Positions 6,015 to 12,368 of a DNA stretch of 12,419 bases are shown here, piece after piece; the stretch's first letter is position 1; every line of letters starts with the position of its first letter. The position numbers and the translations under genes were made by a program. Location: NCBI GenBank assembly GCA_045653425.1, contig JAZOLU010000036.1:1-12419 (forward strand), written 5' to 3'. Below the pieces are notes generated by a model that made no database searches, was not told the origin of the DNA, and saw only the letters and a list, made by a program, of their open reading frames with translations. Origin of the DNA: RGIG3009 sp045653425 (GTDB taxonomy: Bacteria > Bacillota > Clostridia > Oscillospirales > Acutalibacteraceae).

Positions 6015-6926
6015 TTACATTACCGACGGGTACAACCCCTGCTCCGTCATCGCAGCAATCGCGTTTTCCACTTCTTCTCTGTCCGCCGCGTAGGTCATGC
6101 CATACCAACGGTCATTGGAATGAAGAACGGTAGTCTCCACTTCCCCGTCCTGCATCATATTATCCACCTCAATGGGCAGGAAACATTCCGATTTGAGCGG
6201 GTTTGTTTTTGCCGTGGTATCCAAGAAATGCGTAAAGCGTTTTTCCAACAAACCAATCAGTTCCGCAGGGAATGCCCACGCGTTCATCGATACAAAGCAG
6301 CCCGGTGTAAGCGCCTCAAACGTCTTGCCTTCATCTTCGGTGTACATCGGTTTACCGCCCACCAATTCAATGTGGGTACGCTCCGCCAAACTCACCAATT
6401 TATCGTTTTCATCCACCACGCACACCCCGCGGGACACATACCCATTTTCGGTGAGCGTGTTTTCCAAAATATAGGCAGACATTGCCAATTGCATTGCCTT
6501 ACCGGCGGGCGGGTTGTTCAAAAAGTCCGCCAAAATACGGAAACTCTCTGCACCGTAAAAATCATCGGCGTTAATTACCATAAACGGCTCTTTTACCACG
6601 TCGCGGCAGCACAAAATGGCGTGTGCCGTACCCCACGGCTTTTCGCGACCTTCGGGAACGGTGTAGCCCTCCGGCAACTTGTCCAATTCCTGAAATACGT
6701 ATTCTACCGGAATTTTTTGCGCCACGCGGTTGCCAATAAGCTCGCGAAATTCTTTTTCAATCGCGTGTTTAATAATGAATACCACTTTCCCAAACCCCGC
6801 CTGAATAGCGTCGTAAATGGAATAATCAATAATCATTTGTCCGTTCGGCCCCACCGGTGTGAGTTGCTTTAACCCACCAAAACGGCTGCCCATACCGGCA
6901 GCTAAAATTACCAGAGTCGGTTTCAT
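6015..6926 (-). CDS. Sugar-phosphate nucleotidyltransferase (NTP-transferase family)
   Basis: A 303-residue Rossmann-like nucleotidyltransferase that would activate a sugar 1-phosphate with an NTP to give an NDP-sugar and pyrophosphate. The N-terminal signature LAAGMGSRFGGLKQLTPVG (residues 8-26) is the nucleotide-binding loop of the family, and VINADDFYG supplies the metal-binding Asp. The start at 6926 (MKPTL) is preferred over the ATG at 6938 because the AAAGGA site abuts the latter and lies 11 nt from the former. It is first in a leftward operon with the NahK-like kinase and divergent from galE. UDP-Glc/UDP-GlcNAc/UDP-GalNAc pyrophosphorylase activity is the natural inference. Its nucleotide and sugar are not determined by sequence alone. 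Confidence 0.85.
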   Translation of the reverse strand: MKPTLVILAAGMGSRFGGLKQLTPVGPNGQMIIDYSIYDAIQAGFGKVVFIIKHAIEKEFRELIGNRVAQKIPVEYVFQELDKLPEGYTVPEGREKPWGTAHAILCCRDVVKEPFMVINADDFYGAESFRILADFLNNPPAGKAMQLAMSAYILENTLTENGYVSRGVCVVDENDKLVSLAERTHIELVGGKPMYTEDEGKTFEALTPGCFVSMNAWAFPAELIGLLEKRFTHFLDTTAKTNPLKSECFLPIEVDNMMQDGEVETTVLHSNDRWYGMTYAADREEVENAIAAMTEQGLYPSVM

Positions 6927-6957
6927 AAAACATACCATCCTTTCAACTCTCTTGTTT

Positions 6958-6986
6958 ATCGTACCTCACCACATTACCCACGGCAA
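6958..6986 (-). promoter_or_regulatory. Promoter of the nucleotidyltransferase-kinase operon
   Basis: On the minus strand TTGCCG (plus 6981-6986), a 17-bp spacer, and TACGAT (plus 6958-6963), 32 nt upstream of the start codon. It is moderately close to consensus and divergent from the galE promoter. Confidence 0.5.
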
Positions 6987-7038
6987 TAGGGTTTTCGCCT
7001 AAATTGGTGTACTTTTCGCCATTCCGAAAAACAACCCA

Positions 7039-7067
7039 TTGCCAAAAACCAAAATAACCGCTATAAT
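7039..7067 (+). promoter_or_regulatory. galE promoter
   Basis: TTGCCA (7039-7044), a 17-bp spacer and a perfect TATAAT (7062-7067). The ribosome binding site AGGAGG is at 7096-7101, 8 nt before the galE ATG. Both divergent promoters in this gap have -35 boxes beginning TTGCC. Confidence 0.75.
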
Positions 7068-7109
7068 AGTGTAGTACCATATATTATATCATACTAGGAG
7101 GGCGCCGAA

Positions 7110-8126
7110 ATGTCAATACTCATCACCGGCGGCTGCGGGTATATCGGCAGTCATACTTGCATTGAATTGTTAAAATCCAATCACGACATTGTGGTGTTGG
7201 ACAACTATTACAACTCCTCACCGGAAGCACTTACTCGCGTTCGTGAACTATCGGGAAAATCGTTTCCGTTTTATGAATGTGATATTCGTGATGCCGAGGG
7301 ACTGCGCGCCATTTTTCGCGCCCACCAAATTGATACCGTCATTCACTTTGCCGGTCTTAAAGCCGTAGGTGAATCGGTGCAAAAACCGCTGGAATACTTT
7401 GACAACAACGTGAACGGCACGCTGGTTCTGTGCGACGTTATGCGCGAATTTGGTTGCAAACGGATGGTGTTCAGTTCCTCCGCCACCGTGTACGGTATGG
7501 AGAACCCCTCGCCGCTGAACGAGACCATGCCGGTAGGTGCCGTTACCAACCCGTATGGTCGCACCAAGTTTATGATTGAGTGCATTTTGCAAGATGTCTG
7601 CGCATCCGACCCGGCGTGGTCCGTGGTGTTGTTGCGTTACTTTAACCCCATTGGCGCACACGAAAGCGGCCGTATCGGCGGAGACCCAAACGGCATTCCC
7701 AACAACCTAATGCCGTTTGTTTCGCAAGTGGCCATTGGCAAACGCCCGCAACTGTCGGTATTCGGTAACGACTACGACACTCCCGACGGCACCGGCGTGC
7801 GCGACTTTATCCACGTGGTGGACCTCGCACGCGGCCACGTGTGCGCGGTGGATTATGCCCGCACCCACACCGGCGCAGAAGCCATTAACCTGGGCACCGG
7901 CACGGGATACAGCGTGCTGGATTTGGTAACTACGTTTGAGCGCGTTAACGGTGTAAAAGTGCCGTACGTTATCTCTCCCCGCCGCCCCGGCGACATCGGT
8001 ACCTGCTACTCCGACCCCGCCAAAGCCAAATCCCTGCTCGGCTGGGAGGCACAGTTCAATTTGGAGGATATGTGCCGCGATTCTTGGAAGTGGCAGTCCA
8101 ACAATCCCAACGGATATAAAAATTAA
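7110..8126 (+). CDS. galE: UDP-glucose 4-epimerase
   Basis: A 338-residue extended short-chain dehydrogenase that interconverts UDP-glucose and UDP-galactose, and often the N-acetyl forms, using bound NAD. The NAD-binding GGCGYIGSH (Gly7, Gly10, Gly13) opens the protein. The catalytic set is Ser124 in SSSATVYG, then Tyr149 and Lys153 in YGRTK, the same numbering as E. coli GalE. The length is standard (338). The start has an ideal AGGAGG. It is a single-gene unit with its own promoter and terminator, divergent from the NahK-like kinase and nucleotidyltransferase, consistent with a shared galactose/N-acetylhexosamine pathway. Confidence 0.97.
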   Translation: MSILITGGCGYIGSHTCIELLKSNHDIVVLDNYYNSSPEALTRVRELSGKSFPFYECDIRDAEGLRAIFRAHQIDTVIHFAGLKAVGESVQKPLEYFDNNVNGTLVLCDVMREFGCKRMVFSSSATVYGMENPSPLNETMPVGAVTNPYGRTKFMIECILQDVCASDPAWSVVLLRYFNPIGAHESGRIGGDPNGIPNNLMPFVSQVAIGKRPQLSVFGNDYDTPDGTGVRDFIHVVDLARGHVCAVDYARTHTGAEAINLGTGTGYSVLDLVTTFERVNGVKVPYVISPRRPGDIGTCYSDPAKAKSLLGWEAQFNLEDMCRDSWKWQSNNPNGYKN

Positions 8127-8137
8127 GTTATTTCAAC

Positions 8138-8166
8138 AAAAGCGACGGCTGTCGGCCGTCGCTTTT
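8138..8166. terminator. Bidirectional terminator between galE and the TtcA-like gene
   Basis: A perfect 12-bp stem AAAAGCGACGGC (8138-8149) with GCCGTCGCTTTT (8155-8166) and a 5-nt loop. The arms supply a T-run in either direction, and the stop codon of the minus-strand gene (8168-8170) directly abuts it. Confidence 0.85.
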
Positions 8167-8167
8167 G

Positions 8168-8902
8168 TTATGATTTTTCCACTCCCCAGCCGTTTAGGTT
8201 GGCTTTTTGCATAGCTTGCATAATCTTTTCACTCACGTTCCCATAATGCGGGGTTAAACTTTCCAACAACTCCTGCACCTGGGTGCGGTGCGTACAGCCG
8301 TCTACCGGGCAACGTGATTTTACCGTCGGCAACCCCTCCCGCCGCACATACGCGGCAATCTCGCGCTCTTCGGCAAACACCAAGGGCCGAATCAACGTAA
8401 TACCGCGGCGGTCCAGATAACTTTTGGGCGAAAAACAATCCAACGTTGCACCCGAAAACAAGCTCATCAGCAGCGTTTGCGCCGCATCGTCCTGATGATG
8501 ACCCAACGCCACCGTGCGACACCCCAACTCTACCGCTGTGCGGTGCAGTGCACCGCGCCGCAAACGGGCGCACAAACTGCACGGTGGTTTGTCCCCCTGC
8601 TTTTCACGCACAACATCCCACAACTGCGTGCGCCGCACGGTATACGGCACGTCCAGTTGGTCACACAGTGCCGCAATGGCACTGTAATCCTCCTGTACGC
8701 CGTAAAAACCGGGGTCCAGCGTAATGGCGTGCAGCGTAAAGGAATGCGGATAAAACCGCCGCAATTCCGCAAGCAAGCACAGTAACGCCACACTGTCTTT
8801 TCCACCGGAAACGCCCACGGCAATCGCATCGCCCTCGGTAATCATACCGTACCGTTCCACCGCGGCGCGCACCAACGCCGACAATTCGCGCTTGTTTGCC
8901 AT
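8168..8902 (-). CDS. TtcA-family tRNA thiolation ATPase (PP-loop)
   Basis: A 244-residue cytoplasmic enzyme with an N-type ATP pyrophosphatase PP-loop SGGKDS (residues 32-37). TtcA proteins thiolate C32 of certain tRNAs using an iron-sulfur cluster. The CSLCARLRRG motif (Cys108, Cys111) is the TtcA signature for cluster binding, and GHHQDD is also family-typical. A third cysteine is expected near the C-terminus; here CPVDGC (Cys198, Cys203) occupies that region with four residues between cysteines. The start at 8902 follows AAAGGGGGG. The in-frame GTG at 8908 is within that binding site. It is a single-gene unit. TilS (lysidine synthase) is the main alternative but lacks the CxxC-RLRRG block. 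Confidence 0.85.
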   Translation of the reverse strand: MANKRELSALVRAAVERYGMITEGDAIAVGVSGGKDSVALLCLLAELRRFYPHSFTLHAITLDPGFYGVQEDYSAIAALCDQLDVPYTVRRTQLWDVVREKQGDKPPCSLCARLRRGALHRTAVELGCRTVALGHHQDDAAQTLLMSLFSGATLDCFSPKSYLDRRGITLIRPLVFAEEREIAAYVRREGLPTVKSRCPVDGCTHRTQVQELLESLTPHYGNVSEKIMQAMQKANLNGWGVEKS

Positions 8903-8923
8903 ACGCACCCCCCTTTTTCATTT

Positions 8924-8952
8924 ATGATACCAAATCTGTCGCCGTTTAGCAA
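8924..8952 (-). promoter_or_regulatory. Promoter of the TtcA-like gene
   Basis: On the minus strand TTGCTA (plus 8947-8952), a 17-bp spacer and TATCAT (plus 8924-8929) preceded by an extended TGG. Confidence 0.6.
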
Positions 8953-8956
8953 GGAT

Positions 8957-8992
8957 AAAAAATTGCCGCCCGCTTGTCAGCGGGCGGTTTTT
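8957..8992. terminator. Intrinsic terminator of the transporter gene
   Basis: An 8-bp GC stem CCGCCCGC (8966-8973) with GCGGGCGG (8980-8987) and a 6-nt loop. On the minus strand it is followed by CAATTTTTT (plus 8957-8965), ending the transporter transcript. TTTTT on the plus strand (8988-8992) makes it bidirectional in form. Confidence 0.85.
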
Positions 8993-8996
8993 AAAG

Positions 8997-10787
8997 TTAT
9001 GCTTTCTTTTTTTGCAGTAGTTTAATGCCCCACAACACGGCAAATAACATAACAAAACAAGCGGGCAGTACCACCCAAACACTTTGCACAAAACCGCACA
9101 GTACGTAACCAAAGAAGGAAACGCCCGCCACGGTCATTGCATACGGCAACTGGGTGGACACGTGCGCAATGTGGTTGCACTGCGCACCCGCCGAAGCCAT
9201 AATGGTGGTATCCGAAATAGGCGAGCAGTGGTCACCGCACACCGCACCCGCCATACACGCCGAAATGGCAATGGTGGTAATGACGCCGTCTTGTGCGCCA
9301 AACACGCTGAGTACAATGGGAATGAGAATACCGAATGTGCCCCACGACGTGCCGGTAGCAAACGACAACCCCACCGCAATGAGGAACACCACCGCCGGCA
9401 GGAACATGGCAAACGCACCGGCCGAGCCCTCCACCAACTGCGAAATGAAAATCTTGGCACCCAAGCTATCGGTCATTGCTTTCAGCGTCCAGGCACAGGT
9501 CAAAATCATAATGGCGGGAACCATCAGGCGAAAGCCCTCCGGAATACATCCCATACAATCGCTGAAATTCAGTACGCGGCGGCACAAGTAGAATATCACC
9601 GTAAACACCACCGCAAAGAACGAACCGTAAGCCAGCCCCACCGAAGCATCGCAACCGGAGAACGCGGTTACAAAATTGCGATACCCCTCGGTATCTGCCG
9701 TGAAGAAGCCGCCGGAATACAACATACCCACCACGCAAGCGATAATTAAGAACACAATGGGTACCACCAAATCGCACACACGCCCACGCGGATTGCTCTT
9801 CATTTCCTCCACTGCTTCGCGGGTCTCTACGGTGAAAATATCGCCGTTTTTAGCGTTTTCTTCGTGCTTTTTCATCGGGCCGTATTCAATATCGGTCAAC
9901 GCCAAGAAAATTAACATGCCAATGGCAAGCAGTGCGTAGAAGTTGTAAGGAATGGCGCTGATAAACAAAGCAATACCGCTGGTGGAACCGGTACCCTCCA
10001 CAAAACCGGACACCGCCGCCGCCCACGAGGAAATGGGCGCAATAATGCACACCGGTGCGGCAGTAGCATCAATGATATACGCTAACTTGGCACGAGAAAT
10101 GTTCTGCTTATCCGTAACCGGACGCATTACCGAACCCACCGTTAAGCAGTTAAAATAGTCATCCACAAAAATTAACACGCCGAGGCACACGGTCGCCAGT
10201 TGCGCACCCACGCGCGATTTAATGCGGGTGGTTGCCCAGCGGCCAAACGCCGCGGAACCGCCGGCACTGTTCATCATAGCAACCAACGCGCCCAGCATCA
10301 CCAAAAACACCAAAATGCCCACGTTGTAACTGTCGGACAAACTGGCGATGAACCCGTCTTGAATCACGTGGTTTACCGTGCCCTCAAACCCAAAATTCGC
10401 ATACAGTAACCCGCCCGATACAATGCCGATAAACAACGAGGAATACACCTCTTTGGTAATCAACGCCAGCACAATGGCAATGACCGGCGGCAACAACGAC
10501 CACAATGTAGCATAGGTCGGAATGTCGGTACGTACCGTATCCAGCGCGGTGGATACGTGCTTGTCAAACAACGGGTCGGCAGACAGGTTATCGGCGTAAC
10601 CGTCTACATACGCGTGTGCCGAGTCGCTGTCCGTTAAATCGTACGCCGTTTCACCCACGGTAAACGAGGTATCTGCCGCCGCGGCGGGTGCTTCGCCGGA
10701 AGCGACACCCACCAGCGTTGTTAGGGCAAACACCACAATGCACATTATCAGGGTGACCATAAAGCGTGACCGTTTGCGGTTTCTCAT
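8997..10787 (-). CDS. NhaC-family antiporter, candidate lysine transporter (LysW-like)
   Basis: A 596-residue polytopic membrane protein of the NhaC family. The family block CGDHCSPISDTT lies at about 517-528, preceded by the FATGTSWGTFGILIP segment. The family was named for Na+/H+ antiport, but members under lysine riboswitch control have been proposed as lysine transporters (LysW), and this gene has a clear lysine riboswitch. The start at 10787 (MRNRKRSRF) has AGGGGG about 8 nt upstream. A longer in-frame ATG at 10961 would begin inside the riboswitch and is rejected. Odd point: residues 10-29 form a signal-like hydrophobic segment followed by about 65 polar, acidic residues before the first family-typical membrane segment. 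Substrate is inferred from regulation, not from residues. Confidence 0.88.
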   Translation of the reverse strand: MRNRKRSRFMVTLIMCIVVFALTTLVGVASGEAPAAAADTSFTVGETAYDLTDSDSAHAYVDGYADNLSADPLFDKHVSTALDTVRTDIPTYATLWSLLPPVIAIVLALITKEVYSSLFIGIVSGGLLYANFGFEGTVNHVIQDGFIASLSDSYNVGILVFLVMLGALVAMMNSAGGSAAFGRWATTRIKSRVGAQLATVCLGVLIFVDDYFNCLTVGSVMRPVTDKQNISRAKLAYIIDATAAPVCIIAPISSWAAAVSGFVEGTGSTSGIALFISAIPYNFYALLAIGMLIFLALTDIEYGPMKKHEENAKNGDIFTVETREAVEEMKSNPRGRVCDLVVPIVFLIIACVVGMLYSGGFFTADTEGYRNFVTAFSGCDASVGLAYGSFFAVVFTVIFYLCRRVLNFSDCMGCIPEGFRLMVPAIMILTCAWTLKAMTDSLGAKIFISQLVEGSAGAFAMFLPAVVFLIAVGLSFATGTSWGTFGILIPIVLSVFGAQDGVITTIAISACMAGAVCGDHCSPISDTTIMASAGAQCNHIAHVSTQLPYAMTVAGVSFFGYVLCGFVQSVWVVLPACFVMLFAVLWGIKLLQKKKA

Positions 10788-10810
10788 TGTTCTTCCCCCT
10801 ACTCTTTTGA

Positions 10811-10842
10811 CAAACAAAAAGCAGCCGCCACAGAGCGACTGC
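10811..10842 (-). terminator. Conditional terminator of the lysine riboswitch
   Basis: On the minus strand GCAGTCGC (plus 10835-10842) pairs with GCGGCTGC (plus 10821-10828) with one wobble, followed by TTTTTGTTTG (plus 10811-10820). It sits between the aptamer and the ribosome binding site, so it is the expected expression platform: lysine bound, transcription stops. Confidence 0.8.
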
Positions 10843-10878
10843 AAACACCAACCCGAAACAGTTGCGATTTGGTTGTGC

Positions 10879-11035
10879 GATAGCGCTCCACTCCCGTGAC
10901 AGGCGAATACTTGTTCAGTAGCCGCCCAGCAAACACCGCGGCAGGCAACCGCGAATGTCACTTCGGCGGTTGTCCCTTTTACACACTCTCTGCCTGACTT
11001 TTCCGTGTGTTACTCATGGCAACCGCACCTCTATC
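10879..11035 (-). ncRNA. Lysine riboswitch (L-box) aptamer
   Basis: Minus-strand landmarks in order match the lysine riboswitch: GATAGAGGTGCG (plus 11024-11035), ATGAGTAACACAC (11005-11017), AAAAGGGACA then CCGCCGAAG (10961-10969), TTTGCTGGGCGGC, TACTGAACAAG, CTGTCA (10897-10902) and GGAGCGCTATC (10879-10889). The GATAG and CTATC ends form the closing P1 helix. It lies between a strong promoter and a terminator hairpin ahead of an NhaC-family transporter, and should reduce expression when lysine is plentiful. No biosynthetic gene follows. Confidence 0.93.
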
Positions 11036-11056
11036 TGCCTTTTATTCGTTTTTTTC

Positions 11057-11085
11057 ACCATACCATATTCGCCATTATTTGTCAA
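11057..11085 (-). promoter_or_regulatory. Promoter of the lysine riboswitch / transporter unit
   Basis: On the minus strand a perfect TTGACA (plus 11080-11085), a 17-bp spacer and TATGGT (plus 11057-11062) with an extended TGG. Transcription would begin near 11050, just before the aptamer. Confidence 0.7.
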
Positions 11086-11099
11086 ATAGTTTATAACAA

Positions 11100-11123
11100 A
11101 TCCCCGCCGATGTCGGCGGGGAT
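11100..11123. terminator. GC hairpin downstream of the ABM gene
   Basis: A perfect stem TCCCCGCCGA (11101-11110) with TCGGCGGGGA (11113-11122), extendable by one A-T. On the minus strand it is followed by a poor T-tract (TTTGTT), so termination is probable but not ideal. It separates the ABM-domain gene from the lysine riboswitch promoter. Confidence 0.6.
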
Positions 11124-11186
11124 ACATTTTGCTTTATGCACCGAATTGCCCCAATTCTTGGATAACATCCTATGTGCAGCGCAAAG

Positions 11187-11474
11187 TTAACGCAATTCTA
11201 TTTCACCCAGCATCGTGCTAACGATATAGTCGTTTTTGAAACTGCGCAAGTGGTCCATATGGGGCTGAGTAACGTGAATCTGCTGATGCTTTTTTGACTC
11301 CCACTGTTCAATCAGCAACAACTCATTCGGGTCTTTTTCCGACAGATAATAGTCGTATTTAATGCACCCGTCCTCCGCGCGAATGGAATCTAAAATACCG
11401 GTATCTTTCACCTTTTGGATAAACGCTTCCCGCTTTTCGGGCAGACATTCAAATTTTACATATATTGTATACAC
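11187..11474 (-). CDS. Small ABM-domain (YgiN-like) monooxygenase family protein
   Basis: About 95 residues with the antibiotic-biosynthesis monooxygenase (ABM) dimeric alpha+beta-barrel pattern: an opening strand YTIYVKF, a helix rich in Lys/Glu, then EDGCIKYDYYLSEKDPNELLLIEQWESKKHQQIHVTQ split as strand-strand-helix, and a closing strand. The segment LIEQWESKKHQQIH with its His is typical of the family. Members oxidise quinols or other small aromatic compounds, or have unknown roles. A GTG start at 11474 is chosen because AAGGAG (plus 11484-11489) lies 9 nt upstream. The in-frame ATG at 11483 directly abuts that site and an in-frame stop lies just beyond. It is a single-gene unit, divergent from an XRE regulator. 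Substrate unknown. Confidence 0.82.
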   Translation of the reverse strand: MYTIYVKFECLPEKREAFIQKVKDTGILDSIRAEDGCIKYDYYLSEKDPNELLLIEQWESKKHQQIHVTQPHMDHLRSFKNDYIVSTMLGEIELR

Positions 11475-11504
11475 AATAATCATCTCCTTGCCTTGTTATT
11501 CGAT

Positions 11505-11533
11505 ATTATACCATACTTATTTTCGCATTACAA
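11505..11533 (-). promoter_or_regulatory. Promoter of the ABM gene
   Basis: On the minus strand a perfect TATAAT (plus 11505-11510) with an extended TGG, a 17-bp spacer, and a weak TTGTAA (plus 11528-11533). The good -10 compensates for the poor -35. Confidence 0.6.
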
Positions 11534-11662
11534 ACAAAAACCTCTCGATGATAATGTTAACACAAATTGCGCAAAATATCAAGTACGCGAAGTATTTTAA
11601 ACCGGTATTTACCTATACTTGTTCATAGAATTATCGAGTAAATGAAGTATAAGGTGATAACA

Positions 11663-11905
11663 ATGAAATTAAATGAAGCCATTGCGTACAGAATAAAGGA
11701 ACTTTGCAAAGAGCGCGGAATAACGCAGTATCAATTATATTTGAAAACGGGCGTTCCGCAGTCAACGCTAAGCACAATTATGAAGTGTTCCTACCCCAGT
11801 ATGAAGCTTAGAATACTATACGAAATTTGTGATGGCTTGGAAATAGACCTTGCGGACTTTTTCGCTTCGGATATATTTAAACGCGAAAATATAGAAGAAT
11901 GTTAA
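11663..11905 (+). CDS. Small XRE-family helix-turn-helix regulator
   Basis: An 80-residue DNA-binding protein that is almost entirely one Cro/C1-type HTH domain: RIKELCKERGITQYQL (helix 1 into helix 2) and GVPQSTLSTIM (recognition helix, about residues 30-40), then a typical CDGLEIDLADFF closing helix. The start at 11663 follows AAGGTG (11651-11656). An in-frame ATG at 11642 has no such site. It has no effector domain and no obvious operon partner, and it is divergent from the ABM gene, so it may control the shared 160-bp gap or itself. It is AT-richer than the metabolic genes to the left, consistent with accessory origin. Confidence 0.82.
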   Translation: MKLNEAIAYRIKELCKERGITQYQLYLKTGVPQSTLSTIMKCSYPSMKLRILYEICDGLEIDLADFFASDIFKRENIEEC

Positions 11906-11911
11906 ACAGTA

Positions 11912-11949
11912 AAAATCCCCACCGATTGCTCGGTGGGGATTTTCCTTTT
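11912..11949. terminator. Strong terminator of the XRE gene
   Basis: A perfect 14-bp stem AAAATCCCCACCGA (11912-11925) with TCGGTGGGGATTTT (11930-11943) and a TTGC loop, followed by CCTTTT. A-rich and T-rich flanks make it usable from both strands. Confidence 0.85.
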
Positions 11950-11964
11950 GCTTTATAAATCTAA

Positions 11965-12018
11965 TTACTTAGATTCTTTAATAGCAGCCTGTGGTGCAGT
12001 ACGCAAAAGAGGGAAATG
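11965..12018 (-). pseudogene. Possible C-terminal gene remnant
   Basis: On the minus strand, just after the 64-residue gene and in a different frame, an 18-codon stretch reads HFPLLRTAPQAAIKESK and ends in TAA at 11965-11967. It looks like the tail of a normal soluble protein but has no start or ribosome binding site. It may be the scar of a deletion or rearrangement. A run this short can arise by chance, so this is a weak call. Confidence 0.2.
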
Positions 12019-12022
12019 ATAA

Positions 12023-12217
12023 TTAATCCAAACTTATGTCAATCGCGGCAAATATCTTCTTGATTTCAACATCATCATATTCATAATAAGCCGAGCCAAC
12101 GTTACCGCTTGAAAAAAACACAATGTATCCATTTTTTGTTTTTGCTATTCTACAAATCATATTTGTATTAATTATCGCTTCTACATTTTTCTTATCTTTA
12201 ACTTTTATAAAAGCCAT
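12023..12217 (-). CDS. Small protein of unknown function, 64 residues
   Basis: I do not recognise a named family. The protein starts MAFIKVKDKKNVEAIINTN and continues with alternating strand-like segments (MICRIAKTKNGYIVFF, then AYYEYDDVEIKKIFAAI) ending in a short helix. This resembles the compact beta-type small proteins of about 60 residues seen in FlbD-like or DUF families, but the likeness is only in pattern. The start at 12217 is chosen because AAGGAG (plus 12226-12231) is 8 nt upstream; the ATG at 12223 is only 2 nt from it. A good promoter precedes it, which supports a real gene. It is AT-rich. No membrane segment or signal peptide. Confidence 0.65.
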   Translation of the reverse strand: MAFIKVKDKKNVEAIINTNMICRIAKTKNGYIVFFSSGNVGSAYYEYDDVEIKKIFAAIDISLD

Positions 12218-12244
12218 TGTCATATCTCCTTACGTTTTTTCTTT

Positions 12245-12273
12245 ATTCTACTACTTTTATCGTTAAAACGCAA
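12245..12273 (-). promoter_or_regulatory. Promoter of the 64-residue gene
   Basis: On the minus strand TTGCGT (plus 12268-12273), a 17-bp spacer and TAGAAT (plus 12245-12250), 27 nt upstream of the start codon. Confidence 0.5.
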
Positions 12274-12281
12274 TAGATAGA

Positions 12282-12308
12282 ATAAAAATCCCCCCGCATA
12301 GCGGGGGG
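12282..12308 (-). terminator. Intrinsic terminator for a gene beyond the right edge
   Basis: An 8-bp G/C stem CCCCCCGC (12290-12297) with GCGGGGGG (12301-12308) and a 3-nt loop. On the minus strand it is followed by ATTTTTATT (plus 12281-12289). It probably ends a leftward transcript entering from the right and insulates the 64-residue gene. Confidence 0.7.
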
Positions 12309-12322
12309 TATTTCATTTTCGG

Positions 12323-12368
12323 GCATAGCCCTATGCGATACTGGCTGCGCACAAGTGCGCTTTTTATT
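12323..12368 (+). other. Small hairpins near the right edge
   Basis: GCATAG-CC-CTATGC (12323-12336) and GCGCAC-AA-GTGCGC (12347-12360), the latter followed by TTTTTATT. The second could be a short plus-strand terminator. No gene is visible from 12309 to the window end, where CCCG-TAAA-CGGG (about 12400-12411) gives a further small palindrome. Confidence 0.35.

Noticed and set aside
6120..6872. 250-codon plus-strand frame opposite the nucleotidyltransferase
   Set aside because: His/Arg-rich antisense shadow of a well-supported gene, with no ribosome binding site or promoter.
9084..9749. 221-codon plus-strand frame opposite the transporter
   Set aside because: Arg/His/Asn-rich antisense artefact of a membrane-protein gene.
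10788..10961. In-frame upstream extension of the transporter from an ATG at 10961
   Set aside because: It lies within the lysine riboswitch and its terminator; the proper ribosome binding site precedes 10787.
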